A stretch of DNA of 43,174 nucleotides from Flavobacteriaceae bacterium (lineage in GTDB: Bacteria; Bacteroidota; Bacteroidia; Flavobacteriales; Flavobacteriaceae), in NCBI GenBank assembly GCA_012959395.1, contig DUDG01000006.1, positions 1-43,174 of the forward strand, read 5' to 3'. The first letter of the stretch is position 1. Each line of letters begins with the position of its first letter. Made by a program: the position numbers and the translations under genes. Of the stretch, positions 24,857 through 33,176 are shown in pieces. The notes beneath the pieces are model-generated. The model made no database searches. It had not been told where the DNA came from and worked only from the letters and a program-made list of their open reading frames with translations.

Positions 24857-25854
24857 TGAATTTAGCTATTGTTATTTTAAATTGGAATGGTAAAAAACTT
24901 CTAGAAGAATTCTTACCTTCTTTAATTAAACATTCAAAAGGCCATTCAATCTATATTATTGATAATAAATCAAGTGATAATTCAATAAATTTTATTAATA
25001 AAACTTATCCAGAAGTTAACATTATAAAAAACAAAAAAAATTATGGTTATGCTAAAGGATATAATATTGGACTTAAAGAAATAGATGCGGATATATTTTG
25101 TTTATTGAATAATGATGTTAAGGTAACAGAAAATTGGCTTATACCAATAATTAAAGCATTTAAGAAAAATTCATCTATCGTTGTTGCCCAACCTAAAATA
25201 TTAGACTATAATAATAAAAAAAGTTTTGAATATGCTGGTGCTGCAGGTGGGTATATTGATTTTTTTGGGTATTCTTATTGTAGAGGAAGAATATACTCTA
25301 CAATTGAATTAGATAAAGGCCAGTATAATGAAAATACCAATATTTTTTGGGCTTCAGGTGCCTGTTTTTTTATTAGAAAAGATATTTTTAACAATTTAAC
25401 TGGTTTTGATGAAAAATTTGTTTGTCATATGGAAGAAATTGATTTATGTTGGAGAATAAACAACTATGATTCTAAACTTAAAAAAATGTTTATTCACAAC
25501 AGTAAGGTTTTCCATAAGGGAGGAGCTACTTTATCAAACAGTTCTTCAAAAAAAACATTTTATAATTTTAGAAATTCAATATCTATGATTGTTAAAAATA
25601 CTTCTATTAGTAACCTTTTTATTATTCTTTTAACAAGGATAATTATTGACTCATTAATTCTTTTTAATTTTTTAATAACTTTAAAAATTAAACATGTTTT
25701 AGCTATTGTCCTAGCCTACCTAAATTCTATTTTAATACTTCCAAAAAACTTTATTAAAAGAAATAACAATAAAAAGCACAAACATTACGTTATTAAATCA
25801 ATAATATTTAATTATTTAATTCTTAAAAGAAGAATTTTTTCTGAGTTAAAATAA
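24856..25854 (+). CDS. family 2 glycosyltransferase
   Basis: A 332-residue GT-A glycosyltransferase, probably adding sugars to lipid- or polymer-linked glycans on the cytoplasmic face. The nucleotide-sugar fold opens AIVILNWNGKKLLEEFLPSL, then IIDNKSSDNS, KNYGYAKGYNIGLKE, and the metal motif region LLNNDV near residue 90. Acceptor-side motifs are FWASGACFFIRKDIF and GFDEKFVCHMEEIDLCWRI, followed by HKGGATLS. A hydrophobic stretch near 255-300 suggests membrane association. The pattern is of the rhamnosyl/galactofuranosyl-transferase type (wbbL-like). Its ATG overlaps the stop of the HsdR_N gene (TAATG), so the two are translationally coupled. Confidence 0.92.
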   Translation: MNLAIVILNWNGKKLLEEFLPSLIKHSKGHSIYIIDNKSSDNSINFINKTYPEVNIIKNKKNYGYAKGYNIGLKEIDADIFCLLNNDVKVTENWLIPIIKAFKKNSSIVVAQPKILDYNNKKSFEYAGAAGGYIDFFGYSYCRGRIYSTIELDKGQYNENTNIFWASGACFFIRKDIFNNLTGFDEKFVCHMEEIDLCWRINNYDSKLKKMFIHNSKVFHKGGATLSNSSSKKTFYNFRNSISMIVKNTSISNLFIILLTRIIIDSLILFNFLITLKIKHVLAIVLAYLNSILILPKNFIKRNNNKKHKHYVIKSIIFNYLILKRRIFSELK

Positions 25855-25888
25855 GAGTTAAATAATCAAATTAATATAAATATTTTAC

Positions 25889-25896
25889 TAAATTTG
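25889..25896 (+). promoter_or_regulatory. -7 box (TAAATTTG) of the OmpA-like lipoprotein gene
   Basis: TAAATTTG is an exact TAnnTTTG match 24 bases before the ATG at 25921, predicting a leader of about 18 bases. A -33 TTG is not seen. Confidence 0.55.
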
Positions 25897-25920
25897 AACT
25901 TTAATAATTAAAACTTAAAC

Positions 25921-26778
25921 ATGAAAAAAATTTTTTTATTGATACTAACAGTATCTGTTTTACTTCCATCTTGTGTTTCTCAAAAGAAATATGCTTCTTT
26001 GGAAGCTGTTAATCAGCAAAGTAAAGATTTGCTAAACTCAGCTACATTAAAGCTGAACACTTGTATTGATGAAAGGGCCGGTGCTGAAGCAGATTTAAAA
26101 TCTCTTAAAGAACAAGTTACTTTTTTAAAGAATAACAATGATGATTTAATAAACAATATGGGTAATCTTACTACTCTGTCTCAAAAAGGTGCTGAAAACC
26201 TTGAAAAGTCATTAGAGAGTATGAAAGAAAAAGATTTAACTATTAGAACTATGCAAGATGCGGTTACAAGAAGAGATTCTTTAACAATTGCTCTAGTCAC
26301 TAGCTTAAAAGGGAATTTTATAGATTTTAATGACAAAGATATTGAGGTTAATGTTGAAAAAGGAGTTGTCTTTATATCAATTTCTGACAAATTGTTATTT
26401 AATAGTGGAAGTTATGTTGTTTCTGAAAGAGCAAAAGAAGTGCTTGGAAAAGTTGCTAAAGTTGTTCTAGAAAAACCAGAAATTGAATTCTTAGTTGAAG
26501 GACATACTGACGATCAATCTATTCAGAATGAAGTGTTAATTGACAACTGGGATTTAAGTGTAAAACGAGCTACTTCAGTAGTTAGAGTATTGCAAAATGA
26601 TTTTGGTGTTCAACCTGAAAGAATGACTGCTGCAGGTAGAAGCTTTTATGTTCCTGTTGCTGATAATGATACAGCAGAAAACAGATCTAAGAATAGAAGA
26701 ACTAGGATAGTTGTTCTTCCTAAATTCGATCAATTTTATGATTTAATTGAACAAGGGATGAAAGGCGGAACTAATTAA
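25921..26778 (+). CDS. OmpA-family peptidoglycan-binding lipoprotein
   Basis: A 285-residue lipoprotein anchored in a membrane and to peptidoglycan. The signal peptide MKKIFLLILTVSVLLPSC has Cys18 in the lipobox. Residues about 25-110 form a long coiled coil (EADLKSLKEQVTFLKNNNDDL). The OmpA/MotB domain (about 140-265) shows VFISISDKLLFNSGSYVV, the diaminopimelate-binding region EFLVEGHTDDQS with the GHTD motif, then WDLSVKRATSVVRVL and ENRSKNRRTRIVVLPK. The overall plan resembles Pal or a flavobacterial OmpA-like lipoprotein. It is followed by the strongest terminator in the window, so it is probably a single-gene transcript. Confidence 0.95.
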   Translation: MKKIFLLILTVSVLLPSCVSQKKYASLEAVNQQSKDLLNSATLKLNTCIDERAGAEADLKSLKEQVTFLKNNNDDLINNMGNLTTLSQKGAENLEKSLESMKEKDLTIRTMQDAVTRRDSLTIALVTSLKGNFIDFNDKDIEVNVEKGVVFISISDKLLFNSGSYVVSERAKEVLGKVAKVVLEKPEIEFLVEGHTDDQSIQNEVLIDNWDLSVKRATSVVRVLQNDFGVQPERMTAAGRSFYVPVADNDTAENRSKNRRTRIVVLPKFDQFYDLIEQGMKGGTN

Positions 26779-26802
26779 TTTATTCAAATTTTTTATATTT
26801 TT

Positions 26803-26834
26803 AAAAACACACCTTGTAAGGTGTGTTTTTTTTT
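26803..26834 (+). terminator. strong intrinsic terminator after the OmpA-like gene
   Basis: An AAAACACACCT arm pairs with AGGTGTGTTTT around a 4-base loop. The core 8-9 bp has five G-C pairs, and nine consecutive Ts end the element at 26834. The A-run before the stem also allows termination of transcripts from the opposite direction. This is the only clear G+C-containing terminator seen for a protein gene here. Confidence 0.95.
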
Positions 26835-26918
26835 CTATTAGTTTTTAATATTAAATATTTCTTTTAACCTATTAAATACCCAATTAAATAGACGACATTT
26901 GCACACTTAATAAAAAAA

Positions 26919-28664
26919 ATGGGCAATTTTAAAGATTTAGGAGTAAACAAAGGGCTTTTAAAGTCTATTGAAGAATTAGGTTTTACATCTCCTACACCAG
27001 TTCAAGAACAAGCTATTCCACATTTACTAAAAGACAAAACTGATTTAATTGCTTTAGCTCAAACTGGAACTGGAAAAACTGCAGCATTTGGACTTCCAAG
27101 TATTCAGCAAATTGATCAAAAAATTAGTCATGTTCAAACAATTATACTATGCCCTACTAGAGAGCTATGTATTCAAATTTCTAAAGACCTTCTAGCCTAT
27201 TCTAAATATTTAGACTATGTTAAAATTGTAGCTGTTTATGGAGGAGCAAGTATAGAAAATCAAATTAAATCTATAAAAAAAGGTGTTCAAATAGTTGTTG
27301 GCACCCCTGGAAGAACTAAAGATTTAATTAAAAGAAGAGTTTTAAAATTAGATATCGTTAATAGAGTAGTTTTAGATGAGGCTGATGAAATGTTAAGTAT
27401 GGGTTTTAAAGAAGATCTAAATTATATTTTAGATACAACTTCAGAAAACAGACAAACGATGCTGTTTTCTGCTACTATGTCTAGAGAAGTAAGGTCTATT
27501 TCTAAAAAATTCATGAAAGACTCTAAAGAAATAACAGTCGAAAAACTAAATTCTGGTGCTAAAAATGTTGAACATCATGTTTATAATGTAAATTCTAGAG
27601 ATAAATATGATACTTTAAAAAGAATTGCTGATTTTAACCCTAATATTTATGGTATAGTATTTTGTAGAACAAGAAGAGAAACCCAGGCTATTGCTAATAA
27701 GTTTATGAACGATGGATATAATGCAGATGCAATTCATGGAGAATTATCTCAAAGCCAAAGAGACGAAGTAATGTCTAGATTTAGAGATAAATCTTTACAA
27801 ATATTAATTGCAACTGATGTAGCAGCTAGAGGATTAGATGTAGATAGTTTAACACATATAATTAATTATTCTCTTCCTGATGATCCAGAAGTATATACTC
27901 ATAGAAGTGGTAGAACTGGCAGAGCAGGTAAATACGGAATTTCAATTGCCATATCAAATTCTAGAGAAGGAAGAAAGTTAAAATCTATAGAAAATAAATC
28001 TCAAATTAATTTTATATCAAAGAAAGTTCCTTCAGGAAAAGATATTTGTTCAAAACAGCTTTTCAAACTAATTGAAAAAATAGAAAAAGTTAAAGTTGAT
28101 GAAAAACAAATTGAACCTTTTCTTCCAGATATCTATTCAAAACTTGAATGGCTTTCTAGAGAAGATTTAATTAAACATTTTGTTTCAGCGGAGTTCAATA
28201 AATTTTTAGATTATTACAACAAATCTAAAGATATTAAAAGTGAAAAAGATAATAATAAACCTTATAGAGAAAGATCTAAAAGCAGAACGAATTTATCTAA
28301 TTTATCAATTAACATAGGAAGAAAAAATGGTGTTACTCCTATTGAGTTAATTTCTTTAGTAAATAGAGTTATTAAGTCAAACGAGATGGAAATTGGTGCA
28401 ATTGATATAAGAGAATCTTATACTATTTTTGAAATTGACAGTCAAGCTGAGAAAGATCTGATTAAAAAAGTTTTAAAAGTTGATTACAATGGAATTGATT
28501 TAGTTATTAAAGAATCTAAAGAAAAGGTTGAGAGAAAATTTCAAAGAGAAAAAAAGAATAAATATAATTTTAAAAAAGGAAATAAAAGAAGAGGGAATTT
28601 TGATAAAGGTTTTAGAGGAAAATCAGATAGAAAAAACAAAAAAAGAAGCAAATACAATAATTAA
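26919..28664 (+). CDS. DEAD-box RNA helicase (DeaD/CsdA-DbpA type)
   Basis: A 581-residue RNA helicase for ribosome assembly or RNA decay, often cold-induced. The Q motif is FTSPTPVQEQAIPHLL. Motif I is AQTGTGKT, with PTRELCIQI, GTPGR, DEADEML (II), SAT (III), IVFCRTRRE, ATDVAARGLDVD (V) and HRSGRTGRAG (VI). Residues about 465-545 resemble the DbpA RNA-binding RRM-like domain (LSINIGRKNGVTPIELISLVN). The C-terminus is an arginine/lysine/glycine-rich tail (KKGNKRRGNFDKGFRGKSDRK) for RNA contact. Its stop shares a TTAA with the uvrD-like gene. A TANNTTTG-like element (GACATTTG, 26894-26901) is only partly matching. Confidence 0.95.
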   Translation: MGNFKDLGVNKGLLKSIEELGFTSPTPVQEQAIPHLLKDKTDLIALAQTGTGKTAAFGLPSIQQIDQKISHVQTIILCPTRELCIQISKDLLAYSKYLDYVKIVAVYGGASIENQIKSIKKGVQIVVGTPGRTKDLIKRRVLKLDIVNRVVLDEADEMLSMGFKEDLNYILDTTSENRQTMLFSATMSREVRSISKKFMKDSKEITVEKLNSGAKNVEHHVYNVNSRDKYDTLKRIADFNPNIYGIVFCRTRRETQAIANKFMNDGYNADAIHGELSQSQRDEVMSRFRDKSLQILIATDVAARGLDVDSLTHIINYSLPDDPEVYTHRSGRTGRAGKYGISIAISNSREGRKLKSIENKSQINFISKKVPSGKDICSKQLFKLIEKIEKVKVDEKQIEPFLPDIYSKLEWLSREDLIKHFVSAEFNKFLDYYNKSKDIKSEKDNNKPYRERSKSRTNLSNLSINIGRKNGVTPIELISLVNRVIKSNEMEIGAIDIRESYTIFEIDSQAEKDLIKKVLKVDYNGIDLVIKESKEKVERKFQREKKNKYNFKKGNKRRGNFDKGFRGKSDRKNKKRSKYNN

Positions 28665-30928
28665 TCGCAAATATCGTATTTGGCAAACTTTAATAATATT
28701 TTCTTTATTCCACTAGTGTCAAACTTAACTTCTGCTTTTTTATCTGAACCTTCTCCTTCTATTTTTATTACTTCACCCTTACCAAATCTATTGTGTATAA
28801 TAAAATTTCCTGTAATTAAATCTTCAAAATGACTATTTCCTATAGATTTTTTTGATATAATATTTTTTTTATTTAAGGCTTTTAAAGGAGTTTTTTTATT
28901 AGGTATTTTAAATCTTAATTTATTTGCTGCTTTGGTGCTTTTCAATAAATTAGTTTTCTGATTTGAATTGTAATTAAAACGTATATAATCCTTGTGAATT
29001 TCATTAATAAATCTACTCGGTTCACAATCATTTAATTTACCCCATCTATATCTATTTTTAGCATAAGTTATGGTTACCTGTCGTTTAGCTCTAGTTAAGG
29101 CTACATAAAACAATCTTCTTTCTTCTTCTAGATCAGTCCTTGTCGTTGAACTTAGGGCTGAAGGGAATAAATCTTCTTCTAAACCTACAATATAAACATG
29201 CGAAAACTCCAATCCTTTAGCTAGATGAATTGTCATTAAAGAAACTTTTTTATCAGTTTCGTTTTTGTCTTTATCTAATTCTGAAATCAAAGCAACATCT
29301 TCAAGAAATTCACTTAAAGAACCATCTGCTCCAACAACTTCTTCTTGCCCTTCAATAAAATCTTTTACAGCATTTAATAATGCCTCAATGTTTTCAATTC
29401 TACTAATAGCTTCTGGAGAACCATCTAACTTTAAAAGGTTTATAATACCTGTTCTTTTTAAAACTTCATCTATTATTTCTAAAGCATTTAGTTTTACGTT
29501 TAAAATCTGAAAGTTTTTAATCAAGTTTAAAAAATTCGTAAGCTTAGTTTTTGTTCCATTATTTATATCAATATTTTCTAATAACACAAGAGAATTAAAA
29601 AAACTTATATTGTTTTTATTTGAGTAAATCAAAAGCTTATCTATTGTAGTTTGACCAATTCCTCTAGTAGGATAATTAATAATTCTTTTAAAACTTTCTT
29701 CATCATTAGGATTTATTATAATTCTCAAATAAGCTAGTATATCTTTAATTTCTTTTCTTTGATAAAAAGAAAGCCCTCCGTAGATTTGATATGGGATATT
29801 CTTTCTTCTTAATGCATCCTCAATAGATCTTGACTGAGCATTAGTTCTATATAGTACAGCAAATGAATCATTATCTAATCTAAGATTGTTTTTATTTTCA
29901 AATATTGAAGAAGCAACAAACCTTCCTTCTTCAGAATCAGTAATTGATTGATTTACATTAATTTTATTTCCTACTTCATTCTCAGTCCAAACATTTTTAT
30001 CTAATTTATTTATGTTATTATTTATGACGGAATTTGCTGCATTCACAATATTTTTTGTAGAACGATAGTTTTGTTCTAGTCTATATACGGTTGAGTTCAA
30101 ATAATCTTTTTGAAAATTTAAAATATTTTCAATATTAGCACCTCTAAATCCATAAATACTTTGTGCATCATCCCCTACTACACATAAATTTTCATATCGA
30201 TCAGCTAAAGCTTTAACAATTAAATATTGTGAGTGATTAGTATCTTGATATTCATCTACATGTATATATTTAAACCTTTCTTGATATTTAGCTAGAACTT
30301 CTGGGTATCTATTCAATAATTCATTTGTTTTTAACAGTAGATCATCAAAATCCATAGCTGAAGCCTTAAAACATCTATTTACATAGGTTTGGTATACTTT
30401 TCCAAACAACGGTCTTCTAGACTCATTATCCTGCTGTATCAATTCTTGATTGTTTAAATAAGTCTTAACAGTAACTAAGTTGTTTTTTAAAGAAGAAATT
30501 CTATTTCTAATATTCCTGTACTTATATAAGTCTTTATCAAGTTTTAATTCCTTAATAATAGAAGCAATTAACCTTTCTGAATCTTGAGTATCGTATATGG
30601 TGAAATTAGAAGAATAGCCTAGTAAATCAGCTTCCGATCTTAAAATTTTAGCAAAGATTGAATGAAAAGTCCCCATCCATAAATTTTTTGACTTTTCTTC
30701 TCCTACGATTAATGAAATTCTAGATTTCATTTCTCTTGCTGCTTTATTTGTAAAAGTTAATGCTAGTATAGAAAAAGGATCTACACCCATTTCCATCAAA
30801 TATGCAATTCGATAAGTTAAAACTCTTGTTTTTCCAGATCCAGCACCAGCAATAACCATTACGGGTCCATTCTTATGAATTGTAGGTAATTTCTGAGATT
30901 CGTTTAATTGACTTAAGTAGTCTTCCAA
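28661..30928 (-). CDS. UvrD/PcrA-type superfamily 1 DNA helicase
   Basis: A 755-residue 3'-5' DNA helicase working in repair and replication restart. Motifs are in order: LNESQK (Q motif), VIAGAGSGKTRVLTYRI (motif I), LTFTNKAAREMKSRI (Ia), HVDEYQDTNHSQYLIV (II), VGDDAQSIYGFRGA (III), LEQNYRS (IV), VSLMTIHLAKGLEFSHVYIVG (V) and ERRLFYVALTRAK (VI). The C-terminal tail has a Tudor-like fold phrase GNFIIHNRFGKGEVIKIEGEG, as in PcrA/UvrD, which binds RNA polymerase in other bacteria. The start codon is TTG at 30926-30928. The gene is divergent from recG. Confidence 0.95.
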   Translation of the reverse strand: MEDYLSQLNESQKLPTIHKNGPVMVIAGAGSGKTRVLTYRIAYLMEMGVDPFSILALTFTNKAAREMKSRISLIVGEEKSKNLWMGTFHSIFAKILRSEADLLGYSSNFTIYDTQDSERLIASIIKELKLDKDLYKYRNIRNRISSLKNNLVTVKTYLNNQELIQQDNESRRPLFGKVYQTYVNRCFKASAMDFDDLLLKTNELLNRYPEVLAKYQERFKYIHVDEYQDTNHSQYLIVKALADRYENLCVVGDDAQSIYGFRGANIENILNFQKDYLNSTVYRLEQNYRSTKNIVNAANSVINNNINKLDKNVWTENEVGNKINVNQSITDSEEGRFVASSIFENKNNLRLDNDSFAVLYRTNAQSRSIEDALRRKNIPYQIYGGLSFYQRKEIKDILAYLRIIINPNDEESFKRIINYPTRGIGQTTIDKLLIYSNKNNISFFNSLVLLENIDINNGTKTKLTNFLNLIKNFQILNVKLNALEIIDEVLKRTGIINLLKLDGSPEAISRIENIEALLNAVKDFIEGQEEVVGADGSLSEFLEDVALISELDKDKNETDKKVSLMTIHLAKGLEFSHVYIVGLEEDLFPSALSSTTRTDLEEERRLFYVALTRAKRQVTITYAKNRYRWGKLNDCEPSRFINEIHKDYIRFNYNSNQKTNLLKSTKAANKLRFKIPNKKTPLKALNKKNIISKKSIGNSHFEDLITGNFIIHNRFGKGEVIKIEGEGSDKKAEVKFDTSGIKKILLKFAKYDICD

Positions 30929-30932
30929 TTCG

Positions 30933-30990
30933 TTATAAAGTTAATTTTGTTAAAGAATTTTATATGTAATTTTAACCTTATAAAGTTAAT
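30933..30990. repeat. 13-bp direct repeat in the uvrD-like/recG divergent region
   Basis: TTATAAAGTTAAT occurs at 30933-30945 and again at 30978-30990, 45 bases apart, both inside the divergent region (30929-31006). On the minus strand each copy contains TAACTTTA, a near match to the -7 box. They may be regulator sites or weak tandem promoter boxes; the AT-rich context limits the certainty. Confidence 0.4.
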
Positions 30991-31006
30991 AAATTATATT
31001 AGTCTT

Positions 31007-33112
31007 GTGAAAGAAAATTATTTAATTACACCCATTGATTATTTAAAGGGAGTAGGTCCAAACAGGGCAGATTTACTAAAGTCCGAATTAAAAATTTTCA
31101 CTTATAATGATTTGTTAAACTACTTTCCATTTAGATATATTGACAGAAGTAAGTATCACAAAATAAATGAATTAGAAAACAACAACTCTGAAGTGCAAAT
31201 TATTGGTAAGTTTATTAATTTAAAATTTTCTGACAATTTTAAATCAAAGAGATTAGTTGGAATTTTTAGTGATGGAAATGATGAAATAGAAATTGTTTGG
31301 TTTAGAGCAATTAAATGGATTGAGAAATCAATTAAACTTAATGAGGATTATGTCATATATGGAAAAGTTAATTGGTTTAATGATAGATGTTCAATAGTAC
31401 ATCCAGAAACTGAACTTTTGACGAAACATAAAAAAAACATTAAAAGTAGTATGTTGCCTATATACAATTCTACAGAAGCTTTGTCATCAAAAGGAATTAC
31501 AAATAAACTAATCAGAGAATTTGTTTTTAATATTTTTGAAAAATCTTCAAATAGTTTCAAAGAAAACTTGAATAGAAAAATAAATGAGAAATATGGAATG
31601 ATAACTAAATTTGAAGCTCTTTACAACGTGCATTTTCCTAAAAACCAAGTGCTTTTAGCTAAAGCTCAATTTAGATTAAAATATGAGGAGTTTTTTTTTA
31701 TTCAACTTCAATTTTTATTTAAAAACATTTCTAATAAAAATAAATTCAAAGGTTTTAAATTCTCTAAAGTCGGGTATTATTTTAATTCATTTTATAATAA
31801 ACATTTAGAGTTTAAACTTACTAATGCTCAAAAAAAGGTAATTAAAGATATAAGAAAAGATTTTTCATCTAATGCACAAATGAATAGACTTCTACAAGGA
31901 GACGTAGGCTCTGGTAAAACAATTGTAGCTCTATTGTCTTCATTAATTGCGATTGATAATAATTTTCAAACATGTTTAATTGCGCCTACTGAAATATTAG
32001 CTCAACAACATTATAATAGCATAAATGAATCTTTATCTAAAATTAATTTAAATGTTAGAATTCTAACTGGATCTACATCAAAAAAGGAAAGAGAAATTCT
32101 TTCTTGCGAATTGAAAAATGGTTTTACAAATATGCTAATAGGAACACATGCTGTTTTAGAAGATAACGTAATTTTTAATAATTTAGGTTTAGCTATTATA
32201 GATGAGCAACATCGTTTTGGAGTTGCTCAAAGATCAAAATTGTGGAAAAAAAATATAACTCCCCCTCATATACTAGTTATGACAGCTACTCCGATCCCAA
32301 GAACACTTGCAATGAGTGTTTATGGAGATTTAGACATATCAATTATTGATGAACTTCCTCCGGGAAGAAAAATTGTAAAAACTGTTCACAGAACTGACAG
32401 AAATAGATTAGAAGTTTTTAAATTTATTAGAAATGAAATTTCAAAAGGAAGGCAAATTTATGTTGTCTATCCATTAATTGAAGAATCTAAAGTCATGGAT
32501 TATAAAGACCTAATGGATGGTTATGAAAGTATTCAAAGAGAATTCCCAATTGATAAATATCAAATAAGCATACTTCATGGAAAGATGAAACCAGTAGACA
32601 AAGTAATTGAAATGGATAGGTTTAAAAATGGACAAACTCAAATTATGGTTTCTACAACTGTAATTGAAGTCGGAGTAAATATTTCAAATGCATCAGTAAT
32701 GATTATAGAAAGCTCAGAGAGATTTGGTTTGTCACAACTACATCAATTAAGAGGGCGAGTTGGTAGAGGTTCTGAAAGTAGCTATTGTATATTAATGAGT
32801 AAAGATAAAATTAGCAATGAAGCTAGAACTAGAATTAAGACAATGACAAGTACTAATGATGGCTTTAAAATATCTGAAGTTGACATGGAATTGAGAGGGC
32901 CTGGAAATTTACTAGGAACTCAGCAAAGTGGATTATTAAATTTTAAAATAGCTGATCTAATTAGAGATAAAGATATACTAGAACTTGCAAGAAAAGATGC
33001 TAAAGATTTAATAAATACAGACCCAGGATTAAAGAATAATGAAAATAAAGGAATTAAAGAAGAGTATTATGTTTTAAATAAAAATAGTATTCTTTGGAAA
33101 TACATTAGCTAA
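31007..33112 (+). CDS. recG: ATP-dependent DNA helicase RecG
   Basis: A 701-residue RecG, which reverses stalled replication forks and processes Holliday junctions. The wedge domain is at the N-terminus (TPIDYLKGVGPNRADLLK and LLNYFPFRYIDRSKY, with the OB-fold up to about residue 160). The helicase shows LLQGDVGSGKTIVALLS (motif I), APTEILAQQH, GTHAVLEDNV, AIIDEQHRFGVAQR (II), VMTATPIPRTLAMSVYGDLD (III), VIEVGVNISNASVMIIE and HQLRGRVGRGSESSYCIL (VI). The ending EVDMELRGPGNLLGTQQSG is the TRG/RecG motif. Start: GTG at 31007 fits the family start (VKENYLITPI); an upstream TTG at 30947 would add 20 unfamiliar residues. Confidence 0.96.
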   Translation: MKENYLITPIDYLKGVGPNRADLLKSELKIFTYNDLLNYFPFRYIDRSKYHKINELENNNSEVQIIGKFINLKFSDNFKSKRLVGIFSDGNDEIEIVWFRAIKWIEKSIKLNEDYVIYGKVNWFNDRCSIVHPETELLTKHKKNIKSSMLPIYNSTEALSSKGITNKLIREFVFNIFEKSSNSFKENLNRKINEKYGMITKFEALYNVHFPKNQVLLAKAQFRLKYEEFFFIQLQFLFKNISNKNKFKGFKFSKVGYYFNSFYNKHLEFKLTNAQKKVIKDIRKDFSSNAQMNRLLQGDVGSGKTIVALLSSLIAIDNNFQTCLIAPTEILAQQHYNSINESLSKINLNVRILTGSTSKKEREILSCELKNGFTNMLIGTHAVLEDNVIFNNLGLAIIDEQHRFGVAQRSKLWKKNITPPHILVMTATPIPRTLAMSVYGDLDISIIDELPPGRKIVKTVHRTDRNRLEVFKFIRNEISKGRQIYVVYPLIEESKVMDYKDLMDGYESIQREFPIDKYQISILHGKMKPVDKVIEMDRFKNGQTQIMVSTTVIEVGVNISNASVMIIESSERFGLSQLHQLRGRVGRGSESSYCILMSKDKISNEARTRIKTMTSTNDGFKISEVDMELRGPGNLLGTQQSGLLNFKIADLIRDKDILELARKDAKDLINTDPGLKNNENKGIKEEYYVLNKNSILWKYIS

Positions 33113-33176
33113 TTGTTTAATAATAATTTAAAATTAAATTTTCTTAATCGTATCTTTACAATTAATAAATCATATA

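Noticed and set aside
28665-28685. A small hairpin (CAAATA-TCG-TATTTG) just after the DEAD-box stop
   Set aside because: No T-run follows and it codes the conserved end of the uvrD-like protein; likely chance.
28528-28716. A 62-codon frame overlapping the end of the DEAD-box gene
   Set aside because: It lies in another frame of the lysine-rich tail and runs into the uvrD-like gene; no independent coding signal.
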